From NCBI GenBank assembly GCA_028704515.1, contig JAQWFH010000021.1:1-33247 (forward strand): DNA of 33,247 bases. The letters run 5' to 3'. Origin of the DNA: Eubacteriales bacterium. GTDB taxonomy: Bacteria > Bacillota > Clostridia > Peptostreptococcales > Anaerovoracaceae. Of the stretch, positions 7,575 to 16,260 are shown piece after piece. The translations under genes were made by a program, and so were the position numbers. The notes under the pieces were generated by a model. It did not search any database. It saw nothing but the letters and a program-made list of their open reading frames with translations, and was not told where the DNA came from. Position 1 is the first letter of the stretch; each line of letters opens with the position of its first letter.

Positions 7575-8846
7575 TTATTCCGTCATTATTGCTAGAATCT
7601 CATGGTCTGTTGAGAGCATGCCGTCTTTTCCGAGCCTTCCTAAATTAGCTATAGTCTTTTCAACATCGTCGGCAAGTATACCGTCTCCTCCCAAGAAATT
7701 ATTTCCCGTCTTAAACATATCGTATCCGAGCAAGGCCGATCCAACCGATTCTGAAATCTTAGCTGCACAGCTCGGCTTTGCACCGTCGCAGATCATTCCC
7801 GAAAGAATGCCCGCTGAATTTATTATTGTGTGTGATACTGCTTCAACGCTTCCATTTTCAATGTAAGCGATCGCTGCTGCCGCGCCTATGCCTGCACATA
7901 CAGCACCGCAAAATGCGGAGAGTGACCCTATGCCTGTTTTTATATGTACCGCTAACAAATCTGATACACATAAAGCACGATATAATTCTTCATCGCTCAA
8001 CTTCTTTTCTTTCGCGTATACGATAACGGGCATTGAAGCCGTTATACCCTGATTACCGCTTCCAGATACTATGACTACAGGAAGCTCGCATCCGCTCATT
8101 CTGGCGTCGGCGCCTGCTGCTGCTGCTGCCATCATCCTTGTGCTAAGGCTATCATCCTTCGTTGACAGTATCGTCCCAATGTTGGCTCCCCAGTCGTTCT
8201 TAAGCCCTTCTTCTGATATGGCCGTATTGTATTCTATTTGCCTGTCCAAGGATTCCTTTACCTCTCCTATGTCTACAATATTGGAAAAATCCACAATATC
8301 GTTTACATTTAAGAGATCCTTTTGCAAAACCCCGTCGGAGCCTTCAATCTCCGCAACTTTATCAAATATGACCTCGCCGTCCTTTTTAATCATAACGATG
8401 TTTGCATGCGACTTACAAATATGAACCATTGCCGATCGATTTTCTTTTTTTACAGTCACGATGATTTCCAAAAGTTCTTCTCCATATGTCGGAGCTACTG
8501 TGAATTTGGCCGTTTCTAGGTATTTTTTTATTCCTGCCTTTTTCTCATCATCTACAAACGCAATGACCTCGAGTTCCTTGCTGGCATCCCCGACAACGAT
8601 TCCCGCAGCTGCCGCCGCTGCGATCCCTTTCATGCCACCGGTGTTTGGCACGATTACACTCTTCACGTTTTTAATAATGTTTCCGCTGACTTTTATGTCA
8701 ACTACATCCGGAAGCATCCCTAATGTTTCTCTTGCCTTAGCCGCGCAGTAAGCTACCGCGATCGGCTCCGTACAGCCCATTGCCGACTTTAGCTCTGCCT
8801 TGAGGATATCAAGGTAAGCGTTGTAAATTTTGTCTCCTTTTTTCAT
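7575..8846 (-). CDS. L-cysteine desulfidase-like protein (CyuA / UPF0597 family)
   Basis: A 423-residue protein of the family that includes archaeal L-cysteine desulfidase and enterobacterial CyuA; it is related to the alpha domain of iron-sulfur serine dehydratases. The expected reaction is L-cysteine to pyruvate, ammonia and sulfide using a [4Fe-4S] cluster. Candidate ligands are Cys25 in the signature MGCTEPIA, a Cys313/Cys317 pair, and Cys353 and Cys360 in MICDGAKPSCAAK. Glycine- and alanine-rich segments (GGMKGIAAAAAAG and SGSGNQGITASMPV) are typical. The ATG has AAGGAGAG close upstream. It has its own promoter in the gap before it. Serine or another hydroxy- or thio-amino acid could be the real substrate. 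Confidence 0.88.
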   Translation of the reverse strand: MKKGDKIYNAYLDILKAELKSAMGCTEPIAVAYCAAKARETLGMLPDVVDIKVSGNIIKNVKSVIVPNTGGMKGIAAAAAAGIVVGDASKELEVIAFVDDEKKAGIKKYLETAKFTVAPTYGEELLEIIVTVKKENRSAMVHICKSHANIVMIKKDGEVIFDKVAEIEGSDGVLQKDLLNVNDIVDFSNIVDIGEVKESLDRQIEYNTAISEEGLKNDWGANIGTILSTKDDSLSTRMMAAAAAGADARMSGCELPVVIVSGSGNQGITASMPVIVYAKEKKLSDEELYRALCVSDLLAVHIKTGIGSLSAFCGAVCAGIGAAAAIAYIENGSVEAVSHTIINSAGILSGMICDGAKPSCAAKISESVGSALLGYDMFKTGNNFLGGDGILADDVEKTIANLGRLGKDGMLSTDHEILAIMTE

Positions 8847-8896
8847 GTTGTCTCTCCTTAAAAAGTATTCACACTATACGTTATTTTGTTATATAA

Positions 8897-8924
8897 ATTA
8901 TATCATTTTTATGGGAAATAACAA
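8897..8924 (-). promoter_or_regulatory. Promoter of the cysteine desulfidase gene
   Basis: On the minus strand TTGTTA (8924-8919), a 16-base spacer and a consensus TATAAT (8902-8897). The predicted start is near 8890, giving a leader of about 44 nt. The addB stop codon is only a few bases upstream and no terminator is seen there. Confidence 0.65.
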
Positions 8925-8927
8925 CAC

Positions 8928-11900
8928 CTACTTTGTTATTTTGTCATATGAGCACCCTGGGAGAGTTTCATCAAATCTGCATATACTCTTGTAATCGCAA
9001 TAGTCGCATGAGGTTTTATCCCCAAAACGCTTTGGCGAAACTGATACTATACCCTTAAGCAGATCCCCGGCGAGCTGTGTAAGACGCTTGTCAAATGATT
9101 TGACGAATTCGGAAAATTCTTCTCTCTGCATAAAGGCCTTCCCGGCATAGCTGTAGCCGTCCTCGCTATCTTCGTCCTTTACCCTTCTCAACCCTGAAAC
9201 AATATTGGACCAACCTGTAAAATCGCCCGCTATATTCTCGGCGGATCTCCTGCTGTCGGTAACCAATCCACTCATCGCAAAGGTCTTCCTTAATTCTGCC
9301 TCTAGGCTACTTTCAATTTTACCGGGCTCTATTCCGTCTGCCATAAGTTCCATGTCTTTAATGTAAAAATAAAACACACCGGCAGGCTCAAGATTGCTGT
9401 ACCCTGTCATATTGAGTGCCGCCTTGAGATAAAGCATCAATTGAATTCTAAATCCGCTCTCCACCTCTTGAACATTGAAAACCTCGCTGCCGGATTTGTA
9501 ATCAATAATTTTAACCGTATCCCCTTCCAGTATATCTACTCTGTCTATCTTGCCTTCCACTAATATTTTACCCGAATCCGTCAAAATCTCTACCGGCGGA
9601 ATGTATGAGTTTCTACCGAATGGAATTTCGAAATACATTTTCTTTATTTTACCTGAACGCACCTGATGTATCAGAAGCTCTGCGGATAAGAGCAGAGTTT
9701 GCTTCAGTCTTTGAGCCTTATAACGTTCCTGCTCACCTAAGCCAAGTATTCCTTCTCTATAAGTCTCTATTTGCTCAGATAGCAAGCAGTCTATGATTTC
9801 ATTGAGCTGTTCTTTTGTAATGTTGTGCCACCCGATTTCGTTTTTTTCATCGTTCAATAGAATTGACAACCTCAAAAGGCATTCATGGTAAATCTCTCCG
9901 CTCTCTCTTCCCGAAACCTCAAATATCCTGAGCTCTTCGGGCTTCAACCCATAGGCCACAAAATGAGCAAACGGACATTTCCCATATCTTTCAAGCCTGG
10001 TAGGGCTTAAGGTTGAATTGCTATCGTAAATTTTATTTGTTATCTCTCTCTTGAGATCCGGCTTCCTGCTCGAATACATCAATCCCTGCTCAAGTATCCT
10101 TAAATTTTCACTGTCATTCTCCCTGTACCAGGAGGCAGCATTGCCGCGCTCGACAGAAGCATTATCTCTGTCAAGCATAGCCAGATGACTTAGGGTGCTT
10201 TTACGTGACTGTATTAGCTCTAATGCGTTATTGCGGTTTGTTATGTCATTTTTCACTTCAAGGTAAGGGAAAAGCGTACACATATCTTTAAAAATTCGTG
10301 CAGGCTTCTCCGGCTTACCTTCCAAATCCGATACGGAATAGCTCATATACATATAATCGCAGGGGGATGCTATCCTCTTGTAAATAGACAGCTCTTCCTC
10401 CTGCACTCTCATGGCATCGGGTTTACATATTTCGGTACCGCCCGCTATTAATGCTATTTTTTCATCCTCGTTAAGCAAGCCTTCTTGAGAGGAGGTTGCT
10501 GGCAGTATTCCATCATTTGCACCTATTACAACGAGTGCCTTTGCTTCGCCCGCTCTCGTCCGCTGCATATTACCAAGCATCAATCCATCGGATGCAGGAG
10601 GAATTATGCTTACTTCAACTGCCGCAAGGCCCGCCTCGACTATTTTTGCAATCATTTCAAGAGAAAGCATTTCATCTCCTAAAAGGGAATTAAACTGTTC
10701 TATCAAGCTAATGAGTTCATTCCAAATCTGAACAGTTTCGAGCCCGGCTTCAAGCAGCCCTATCTCTTCTTTTTGCTCCACATAAGCCTCTATCATTTCT
10801 GGCAGCCTTGCATCATCCTTTAAAAAGAAATACAGTGCCGACAGTCTATCCGAGGTCAATCTGCTCCTTTTAAATTCATTTGAAAATCTTGCAAAATGCT
10901 CCGAAACTCTATGTCTTATTTCATTAAGCTCTGCAAATTCTTCCTCCCCGTATTCCGCTTCTCCATATTTGAACGGAGTATTCCAAAGCGTCCCTCTTAT
11001 TTTATATTTAATTACATAATTTTCGAGTCTTTCCGTCTCGTCTAATGTTACTTCCCTGCATAGGTCCGTCTTCAGCAGGGCAATGACATCTTCTGTTTTT
11101 ATTCTCGATACCGATCTTATGAGCGCACTGACATATGCTGCTACGGGGTTTCCGAGCAGATTTCTTTTTGTGTCTATAAAAAGCGGTAAGTTGTATTGCG
11201 AAAATATTCGCTTTATTACAGACCCTCTCTTTTCAGTATCGTTACATATGACCAATATGTCGGATAATTTCAATCCCTTATCCCGTATCAGATGGGTTAT
11301 ATATGCCCCCGCCGTCTCTGCCTCTGTGTAGTAATTGGAAGCCCTAACAAGAGTAACAACATCATTGTTCGCCTGTTTGCCCTCCGGAAGAAAGAAAAGC
11401 TCCCTCTCAATATCAGTTATTTCTTTAGCAATCTCACGCAATTCACCATCTATCTTTTGAGCCTTGCATTCTATACCGATTTCTGCGGAGCGTTCACATA
11501 AAATCTTAATCATGCGCTGAGTAATCGCAAAGATATGCTCATCACGACACCCATAGTCGCACGTAAAGACTATATTCACGTCCGTAATAGCTATAAGTTG
11601 GCATATCAAATCTATACTTTTTGGAGAAAGATAGTCAAATCCATAAAGCCATATATCTTTATCCCTTACTAGCTTTGAATCACTCATTTTGGGGAGGAAT
11701 AGGTCTATATAGTCCTCGGTATCGGAGAATCTTCCTTCTATTTTTTTCTCGTAATTATTGAAGATGGTACATATATCCGATAATTTTTTTTGAAGTATTC
11801 CATCCTGTTCACCGGCAATCAATGACAGATCCTCCGGTGATACTCCGTATTGCTTAATCTCGGATATCGTATCACTGAGCATTTCTATAAACGCAGGCTT

Positions 11901-12221
11901 CCTTGACATTCCTGAGTACATTAAAAGAAGGCCGTCATTTTCAGCATCCGAAATAAGTTTTGTCAGGAGCATATGCCTCCCATATTTGCTTATCCGTTCT
12001 CTGCGACCGCCTCCGAGCTCTTCGAGAACACGAAAGCCAAGTCTCGATATGCTCATAACCTCAATATCCATCATCCCGGGAGCTCCTGTATACTTAAGGA
12101 CGTCTTTTTCTGCTTCCAGTGTGAATTGATCCGGCACGAGCAATAGAGCCTTGCCTCCTATGTTTTCAAATATAAATTTTGTTTTGTTAACATTCTCTCT
12201 GGCATAGAAAATCTTCAGCAT
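8928..12221 (-). CDS. addB: AddB-type ATP-dependent nuclease subunit
   Basis: Subunit B of the AddAB helicase-nuclease that processes double-strand breaks for recombination. It has 1,097 residues, close to the usual 1,150. The C-terminal PD-(D/E)XK nuclease is clear near residues 885-910 (EGKIDRVDI followed by IIDYKSG). The iron-sulfur staple is present: one cysteine in CPFAHFVAYG near residue 748 and three in CDYCDYKSIC near 1075. The N-terminal Walker A, functional in B. subtilis AddB, is degenerate here (ARENVNKTK in place of GRxGSGKT), as in some RexB-like proteins. The ATG overlaps the end of the HAD gene by 7 nt, with GGAGG inside it. No addA follows, although the two are normally adjacent. 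Confidence 0.92.
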   Translation of the reverse strand: MLKIFYARENVNKTKFIFENIGGKALLLVPDQFTLEAEKDVLKYTGAPGMMDIEVMSISRLGFRVLEELGGGRRERISKYGRHMLLTKLISDAENDGLLLMYSGMSRKPAFIEMLSDTISEIKQYGVSPEDLSLIAGEQDGILQKKLSDICTIFNNYEKKIEGRFSDTEDYIDLFLPKMSDSKLVRDKDIWLYGFDYLSPKSIDLICQLIAITDVNIVFTCDYGCRDEHIFAITQRMIKILCERSAEIGIECKAQKIDGELREIAKEITDIERELFFLPEGKQANNDVVTLVRASNYYTEAETAGAYITHLIRDKGLKLSDILVICNDTEKRGSVIKRIFSQYNLPLFIDTKRNLLGNPVAAYVSALIRSVSRIKTEDVIALLKTDLCREVTLDETERLENYVIKYKIRGTLWNTPFKYGEAEYGEEEFAELNEIRHRVSEHFARFSNEFKRSRLTSDRLSALYFFLKDDARLPEMIEAYVEQKEEIGLLEAGLETVQIWNELISLIEQFNSLLGDEMLSLEMIAKIVEAGLAAVEVSIIPPASDGLMLGNMQRTRAGEAKALVVIGANDGILPATSSQEGLLNEDEKIALIAGGTEICKPDAMRVQEEELSIYKRIASPCDYMYMSYSVSDLEGKPEKPARIFKDMCTLFPYLEVKNDITNRNNALELIQSRKSTLSHLAMLDRDNASVERGNAASWYRENDSENLRILEQGLMYSSRKPDLKREITNKIYDSNSTLSPTRLERYGKCPFAHFVAYGLKPEELRIFEVSGRESGEIYHECLLRLSILLNDEKNEIGWHNITKEQLNEIIDCLLSEQIETYREGILGLGEQERYKAQRLKQTLLLSAELLIHQVRSGKIKKMYFEIPFGRNSYIPPVEILTDSGKILVEGKIDRVDILEGDTVKIIDYKSGSEVFNVQEVESGFRIQLMLYLKAALNMTGYSNLEPAGVFYFYIKDMELMADGIEPGKIESSLEAELRKTFAMSGLVTDSRRSAENIAGDFTGWSNIVSGLRRVKDEDSEDGYSYAGKAFMQREEFSEFVKSFDKRLTQLAGDLLKGIVSVSPKRFGDKTSCDYCDYKSICRFDETLPGCSYDKITK

Positions 12222-12859
12222 AATGCCTCCAAAACACCTTCCAAATCCTCTGCTTTTTCAATAATATAGTCTGGATTGTACCCCAATGCTTCATCAAAGG
12301 AAACTGACCATCCAACCAGCACGGTTTTAACCCCCGCATTTAAGCCGCATCCCATGTCATAACTACTGTCACCTATTAAAACGGCGTTTTGCGGGTCTAT
12401 CTTCAGCCTTTCAAGAGCCAAAAGTGCCGGCTCAGGATCCGGCTTATTCTTTTCTGTATCTTCACATGTAATTATTACATCGAAGATGTCCGCCAAGCCA
12501 TATTTATCAAGAATCTCATAAGTACTCTTTTTAAGACGCGAGGTGACTATTGCCGCCATATATCCTTTGCTTTTGAGTCTTTTTATCAGTTCCTCCACTC
12601 CCGGATACATCCTTACCTCGTCTAAGAATATCGTCGATTGGTAATCTCTGTATATTTTTATATATTCGTCAGCCTTTTCCCCGAAAAACCTTTGCATGGT
12701 TATAAAAAGAGGTTCTCCGTATGTTTTATATATTTCCTCTGCCGGCCGTTCGATCCCCTCTGCACGGCGAAACACCTCTTGCCAAGAGTCAAGAATAATC
12801 TTTTCCGTATCCGCTATTGTCCCGTCAAAATCAAATAAAACAGCCTTTATTTTTCTCAT
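12215..12859 (-). CDS. HAD-superfamily phosphatase, PpaX/Gph-like
   Basis: A cytoplasmic phosphohydrolase of 214 residues. Motif I is FDFDGTIADT with the nucleophile Asp10 and acid Asp12. A helical cap follows (about 18-85), then motif II in AAIVTSRLKKS, the motif III lysine in EKNKPDPEPALL, and motif IV in VLIGDSSYDMGCGLNAG. This pattern fits pyrophosphatase PpaX or phosphoglycolate phosphatase, and the substrate cannot be told from sequence. Its start codon overlaps the tex stop (ATGA) and its end overlaps addB by 7 nt, so it is an internal gene of a translationally coupled operon. A housekeeping clean-up role is likely. Confidence 0.9.
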   Translation of the reverse strand: MRKIKAVLFDFDGTIADTEKIILDSWQEVFRRAEGIERPAEEIYKTYGEPLFITMQRFFGEKADEYIKIYRDYQSTIFLDEVRMYPGVEELIKRLKSKGYMAAIVTSRLKKSTYEILDKYGLADIFDVIITCEDTEKNKPDPEPALLALERLKIDPQNAVLIGDSSYDMGCGLNAGVKTVLVGWSVSFDEALGYNPDYIIEKAEDLEGVLEALC

Positions 12860-15078
12860 TTTACATTTCCTTTACGCCGCATTGACAGCCCAACTCTTTC
12901 CTTATCGTAGTCAATAGATAATATAGTCACTTCCACCGTATCTCCGACAGATACAACATCCATAGGATGCTTTATAAACTTGTCCGACATCTGCGAAATA
13001 TGTACAAGCCCGTCATTTTTTATCCCTATGTCTATAAATGCGCCGAAATCAACAACATTTCTGACTGTACCCGTAAGCTCCATTCCTTCCTTGAGATCTT
13101 CAAATTTCTTCACATCATTTCTGAATATCACAGGAGGAGCCGAATCTCTTGGGTCTCTTGCGGGCTTTTTGATTTCTTCAATAATATCCGAAAGTGTAAT
13201 CGCACCTACACCAAGATCTTCCGCCATAGCCACTAAAGGCTTTGCTTCTCTCTTATACATGCTCTTTATTTTTAAATCTATGGCATTTACATCCGCTTTG
13301 CCTATAGAGCTCGCCTGAAGGTCGAGTTTTTCCATCATTTTCTTAGCCGCCTCATACGATTCAGGGTGAACAGATGTTGCGTCCAGCGGGTTCTTCCCCC
13401 CTTGTATACGCATGAAGCCCACACATTGGTTGTAGGTCTTCGGGCCGAGCTTAGCCACCTTAAGCAGCTGCTTTCTTTCTTCAAACTTGCCGTTTTCTTC
13501 TCTGTGTTTGACAATGTTATCGGCAATCGTCTTGCTCACCCCCGCTATATAAGAGAGCAGCGATGGAGATGCCGTATTCAAGTCAACGCCTACTCTGTTA
13601 ACGCAATTTTCGACTACATTTTTCAAAGCGCCTTCAAGGGCATTTTGGTTTATGTCGTGCTGGTATTGACCGACGCCTATGCTCTTGGGTGAAATTTTTA
13701 CAAGCTCTGCAAGCGGGTCTTGGAGTCTTCTTCCAAGTGACATTGCACCTCTAGTAGTAACATCCAGCTCCGGATATTCCTTTGATGCAAGCTCAGACGC
13801 CGAATACACAGAAGCTCCTGCCTCATTGACAATTGTATATTGAACATCGTGGTTACTTTTAGCCAAAAATCCAGCTACTACTTCCTCTGTCTCTCGGCTT
13901 GCAGTCCCGTTTCCTATTACTATTGTGTTTATATTATATTTGTTTATAAGCTTATCAAGTGTAGCCTCTGTTCCGGATATATCCTTCTTCGGCTCTGTCG
14001 GATATACGGTTGTATAAGCAAGCAGCTTTCCTGTATCGTTTATGACGGCAACCTTGCAGCCCGTCCTAAATCCGGGGTCAATGGCGATAATCCTTGCACC
14101 ATTTACCGGCGGAGTCATCAAAAGCTTTTCCGTATTCTTTGCAAAGATCTTAATCGCTTCAGTCTCCGCCCGTTCGGTAAGCATATTCCTTACTTCCCTT
14201 TCAATGGACGGCGAAATAAGCCTCTTATATGCGTCTTTTGCAGTCTCCTGCAGCAAATACAATGAGGAGGACCTTTCATTTTTTATAATAGCTGAGTTTA
14301 TATATTCGATTATGCTGTCTACAGGTGCAACCAGCTTTATTTTGAGTTTCTTTTCCTTCTCTCCTCTGTTAACCGCCAATATCCTGTGGTTCGGTATCTT
14401 GGCGACAGCCTCGCTCTTGCCGTAATACATATCGTAAACTGTCTTTTCTTCGGAATCAGCTGCTTCTGTCTCCAAAATTCCGGATGATATGGTCTTTTCT
14501 CTTATAGCCGCTATGATGTCCGGGTCGTCTGCAATGATTTCTGCAATGATATCGCAAGCTCCGGCGAGAGCCTCCTCGGCCGAAGCAACGCCAAGCTCCT
14601 CTTTTATGTATGGCTCAGCGAGAACTTGATTTATTTTGGCAGCGTCTTCGGTCGAGCCTGCATTTTGCTCCTGTGCGAGCAATATGACGGCCAAAGGCTC
14701 GAGGCCTTTTTCTCGAGCCTTTGAGGCTCTCGTCGATTTTTTTTGCTTGAAGGGTTTATAAAGATCCTCTACCCTCTGCAGCACTTCCGCTTTTAAAATC
14801 TCTTTCTGCAATTCTTCAGTCAGCTTTCCCTGCTCATCAATGAGCCTGATGACCTCATTCTTTCTCTCATCAAGGTTTCTCAAATATGCAAGCCTATCAC
14901 AAAGGTCCCTCAAAATATCATCGGAAAGCCCACCCGTGGCTTCTTTTCTGTATCGCGCAATAAATGGCACCGTATTGCCTTCATCTATGAGCTCAACTAC
15001 GTTTCCCGCTTGCTGCTTCCTTATATTAAATTCTTTCGCCAGCTTTGACGAAATATCCGCTATGGCCGGTATTTCCAT
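12856..15078 (-). CDS. tex: Tex-family S1 RNA-binding transcription accessory protein
   Basis: A 740-residue nucleic-acid-binding protein linked in other bacteria to transcription and RNA turnover. In order it has the helical Tex N-terminus (VPFIARYRKEATGGLSD), a YqgF/RNase H-like fold (IIAIDPGFRTGCKVAVIND), tandem helix-hairpin-helix segments (NTASPSLLSYIAGVSKTIAD) and a C-terminal S1 domain (GTVRNVVDFGAFIDIGI to LSMRRKG). The frame is open further upstream to 15252, but I choose ATG 15078: AAGGA lies 10 nt before it, MEIPAIADISSKLAKEF matches the family start, and the longer form would overlap prfB in another frame. It begins 26 bp after prfB and its stop overlaps the HAD start codon. Confidence 0.94.
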   Translation of the reverse strand: MEIPAIADISSKLAKEFNIRKQQAGNVVELIDEGNTVPFIARYRKEATGGLSDDILRDLCDRLAYLRNLDERKNEVIRLIDEQGKLTEELQKEILKAEVLQRVEDLYKPFKQKKSTRASKAREKGLEPLAVILLAQEQNAGSTEDAAKINQVLAEPYIKEELGVASAEEALAGACDIIAEIIADDPDIIAAIREKTISSGILETEAADSEEKTVYDMYYGKSEAVAKIPNHRILAVNRGEKEKKLKIKLVAPVDSIIEYINSAIIKNERSSSLYLLQETAKDAYKRLISPSIEREVRNMLTERAETEAIKIFAKNTEKLLMTPPVNGARIIAIDPGFRTGCKVAVINDTGKLLAYTTVYPTEPKKDISGTEATLDKLINKYNINTIVIGNGTASRETEEVVAGFLAKSNHDVQYTIVNEAGASVYSASELASKEYPELDVTTRGAMSLGRRLQDPLAELVKISPKSIGVGQYQHDINQNALEGALKNVVENCVNRVGVDLNTASPSLLSYIAGVSKTIADNIVKHREENGKFEERKQLLKVAKLGPKTYNQCVGFMRIQGGKNPLDATSVHPESYEAAKKMMEKLDLQASSIGKADVNAIDLKIKSMYKREAKPLVAMAEDLGVGAITLSDIIEEIKKPARDPRDSAPPVIFRNDVKKFEDLKEGMELTGTVRNVVDFGAFIDIGIKNDGLVHISQMSDKFIKHPMDVVSVGDTVEVTILSIDYDKERVGLSMRRKGNVK

Positions 15079-15104
15079 GTATCTGTCATCCTTTCGGTTT
15101 GCTT

Positions 15105-16221
15105 CTAGTCTCTCATCCTCAGCTTTTCGTTTATGAAGTAATCTATCTCCCCATCCATTACCGCGGCAACGTTCCCTACCTCCGCATTTGTCCTGTGATC
15201 CTTCACCATTGTATATGGCTGGAATACATAGGAACGTATCTGGCTGCCCCATGTGTTTTCGGAAAAGTCGCCCTTGAGCTCATTAAGACTCTGCTTCTTT
15301 TCTTGCTCCGCAAGCTCGATAAGCCTTGATTTCAAAATCTTCATCGCCACATCTCTGTTTTGATGCTGGCTTCTTTCGTTTTGGCATGTAACAACTATAT
15401 TTGTGGGGATATGTGTTATTCTTATAGCTGAATCCGTCTTGTTTACGTGCTGGCCACCAGCACCGCTCGCGCGAAATGTATCTATGCGTATATCCTCTGT
15501 AGCGATTTCAACCTCTGCTTCGTCCGAAATTTCGGGCATAACCTCAATCTTTGAAAATGAGGTTTGGCGCTTACCTTGAGAATTGAACGGTGATATTCTG
15601 ACAAGGCGATGTACGCCTCTCTCGTTTTTCAAATATCCGTAGGCATTTTCACCTTCTATTATCATAGTCGCACTCTTGATTCCCGCTTCTGTATCGTTCT
15701 GCAAATCTACAACGTTGATGACGTAGCCTTTCTTTTCAGCCCAGCGCACATACATACGCATCAACATTTCAGCCCAGTCCATAGCATCAACCCCACCTGT
15801 TCCGGCATGCACGGAAAGTATTGCATTTCCTCCGTCATGCTCTCCATTCATCAGTGTTTTGATGCGTAAAAGCTCAGCCTCCTCATTGAAACTCTCAAAA
15901 AGAGACACGGCTTCTTTCTCCAGCTCGTCAGTTTCACCGGATCCGGCTTCCGAATCGCTCACAAGCTCCAGCATAATCTCTATATCATCAATCTTTGCTT
16001 CGAGCTGCGTATACTCATCTATTTTATTTTCAAGGCTCTTCTTTTCTTTTAAAAGCTTTTGCGCTCTTTCTCTGTCTGACCATAAATCTTCACTTTGAGC
16101 CGCTGCATTCAATTCTTCAAGCTTCCCTTTAAGAACAGGCAAGTCAAAGAGATTCACCTGCCTCTTTTAGCTTTGCCTTTGCTTCGGGCAGTTCATTTCT
16201 GAGCTGTTCGAATTCAAACAC
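15105..16221 (-). CDS. prfB: Peptide chain release factor 2, with programmed +1 frameshift
   Basis: Recognises UGA and UAA and triggers peptide release on the ribosome. The mature protein is 371 residues, made by joining 16221-16147 with 16145-15105, skipping T at 16146. The first 25 codons run from GTG 16221 (VFEFEQLRNELPEAK...) to CTT, then TGA at codon 26, exactly the E. coli position. The second frame continues DLPVLKGKLEELN. The stop-recognition tripeptide SPF (about 210-212) marks RF2, and the catalytic GGQ is at about 255-257 in RASGAGGQHVNK. GTG is chosen as the start because AAGGA lies upstream at suitable spacing. It follows secA after 39 bp and precedes tex by 26 bp. Confidence 0.94.
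16143..16159 (-). other. Programmed +1 frameshift signal of prfB
   Basis: On the minus strand the slip site CTTTGAC (16149-16143), with TGA as codon 26, is preceded by a Shine-Dalgarno-like AGGTGA (16159-16154). That sequence can pair with the 16S rRNA tail. It sits 4 nt before CTT, a little farther than in the standard AGGGGGTATCTTTGAC arrangement. Confidence 0.9.
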
Positions 16222-16260
16222 AACCTCACATCCTTTCACTTTTGCGTATACTTACTGTTA

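Noticed and set aside
15079-15252. A 58-residue N-terminal extension of Tex
   Set aside because: It overlaps prfB in another frame and does not resemble Tex; ATG 15078 has a good ribosome binding site.
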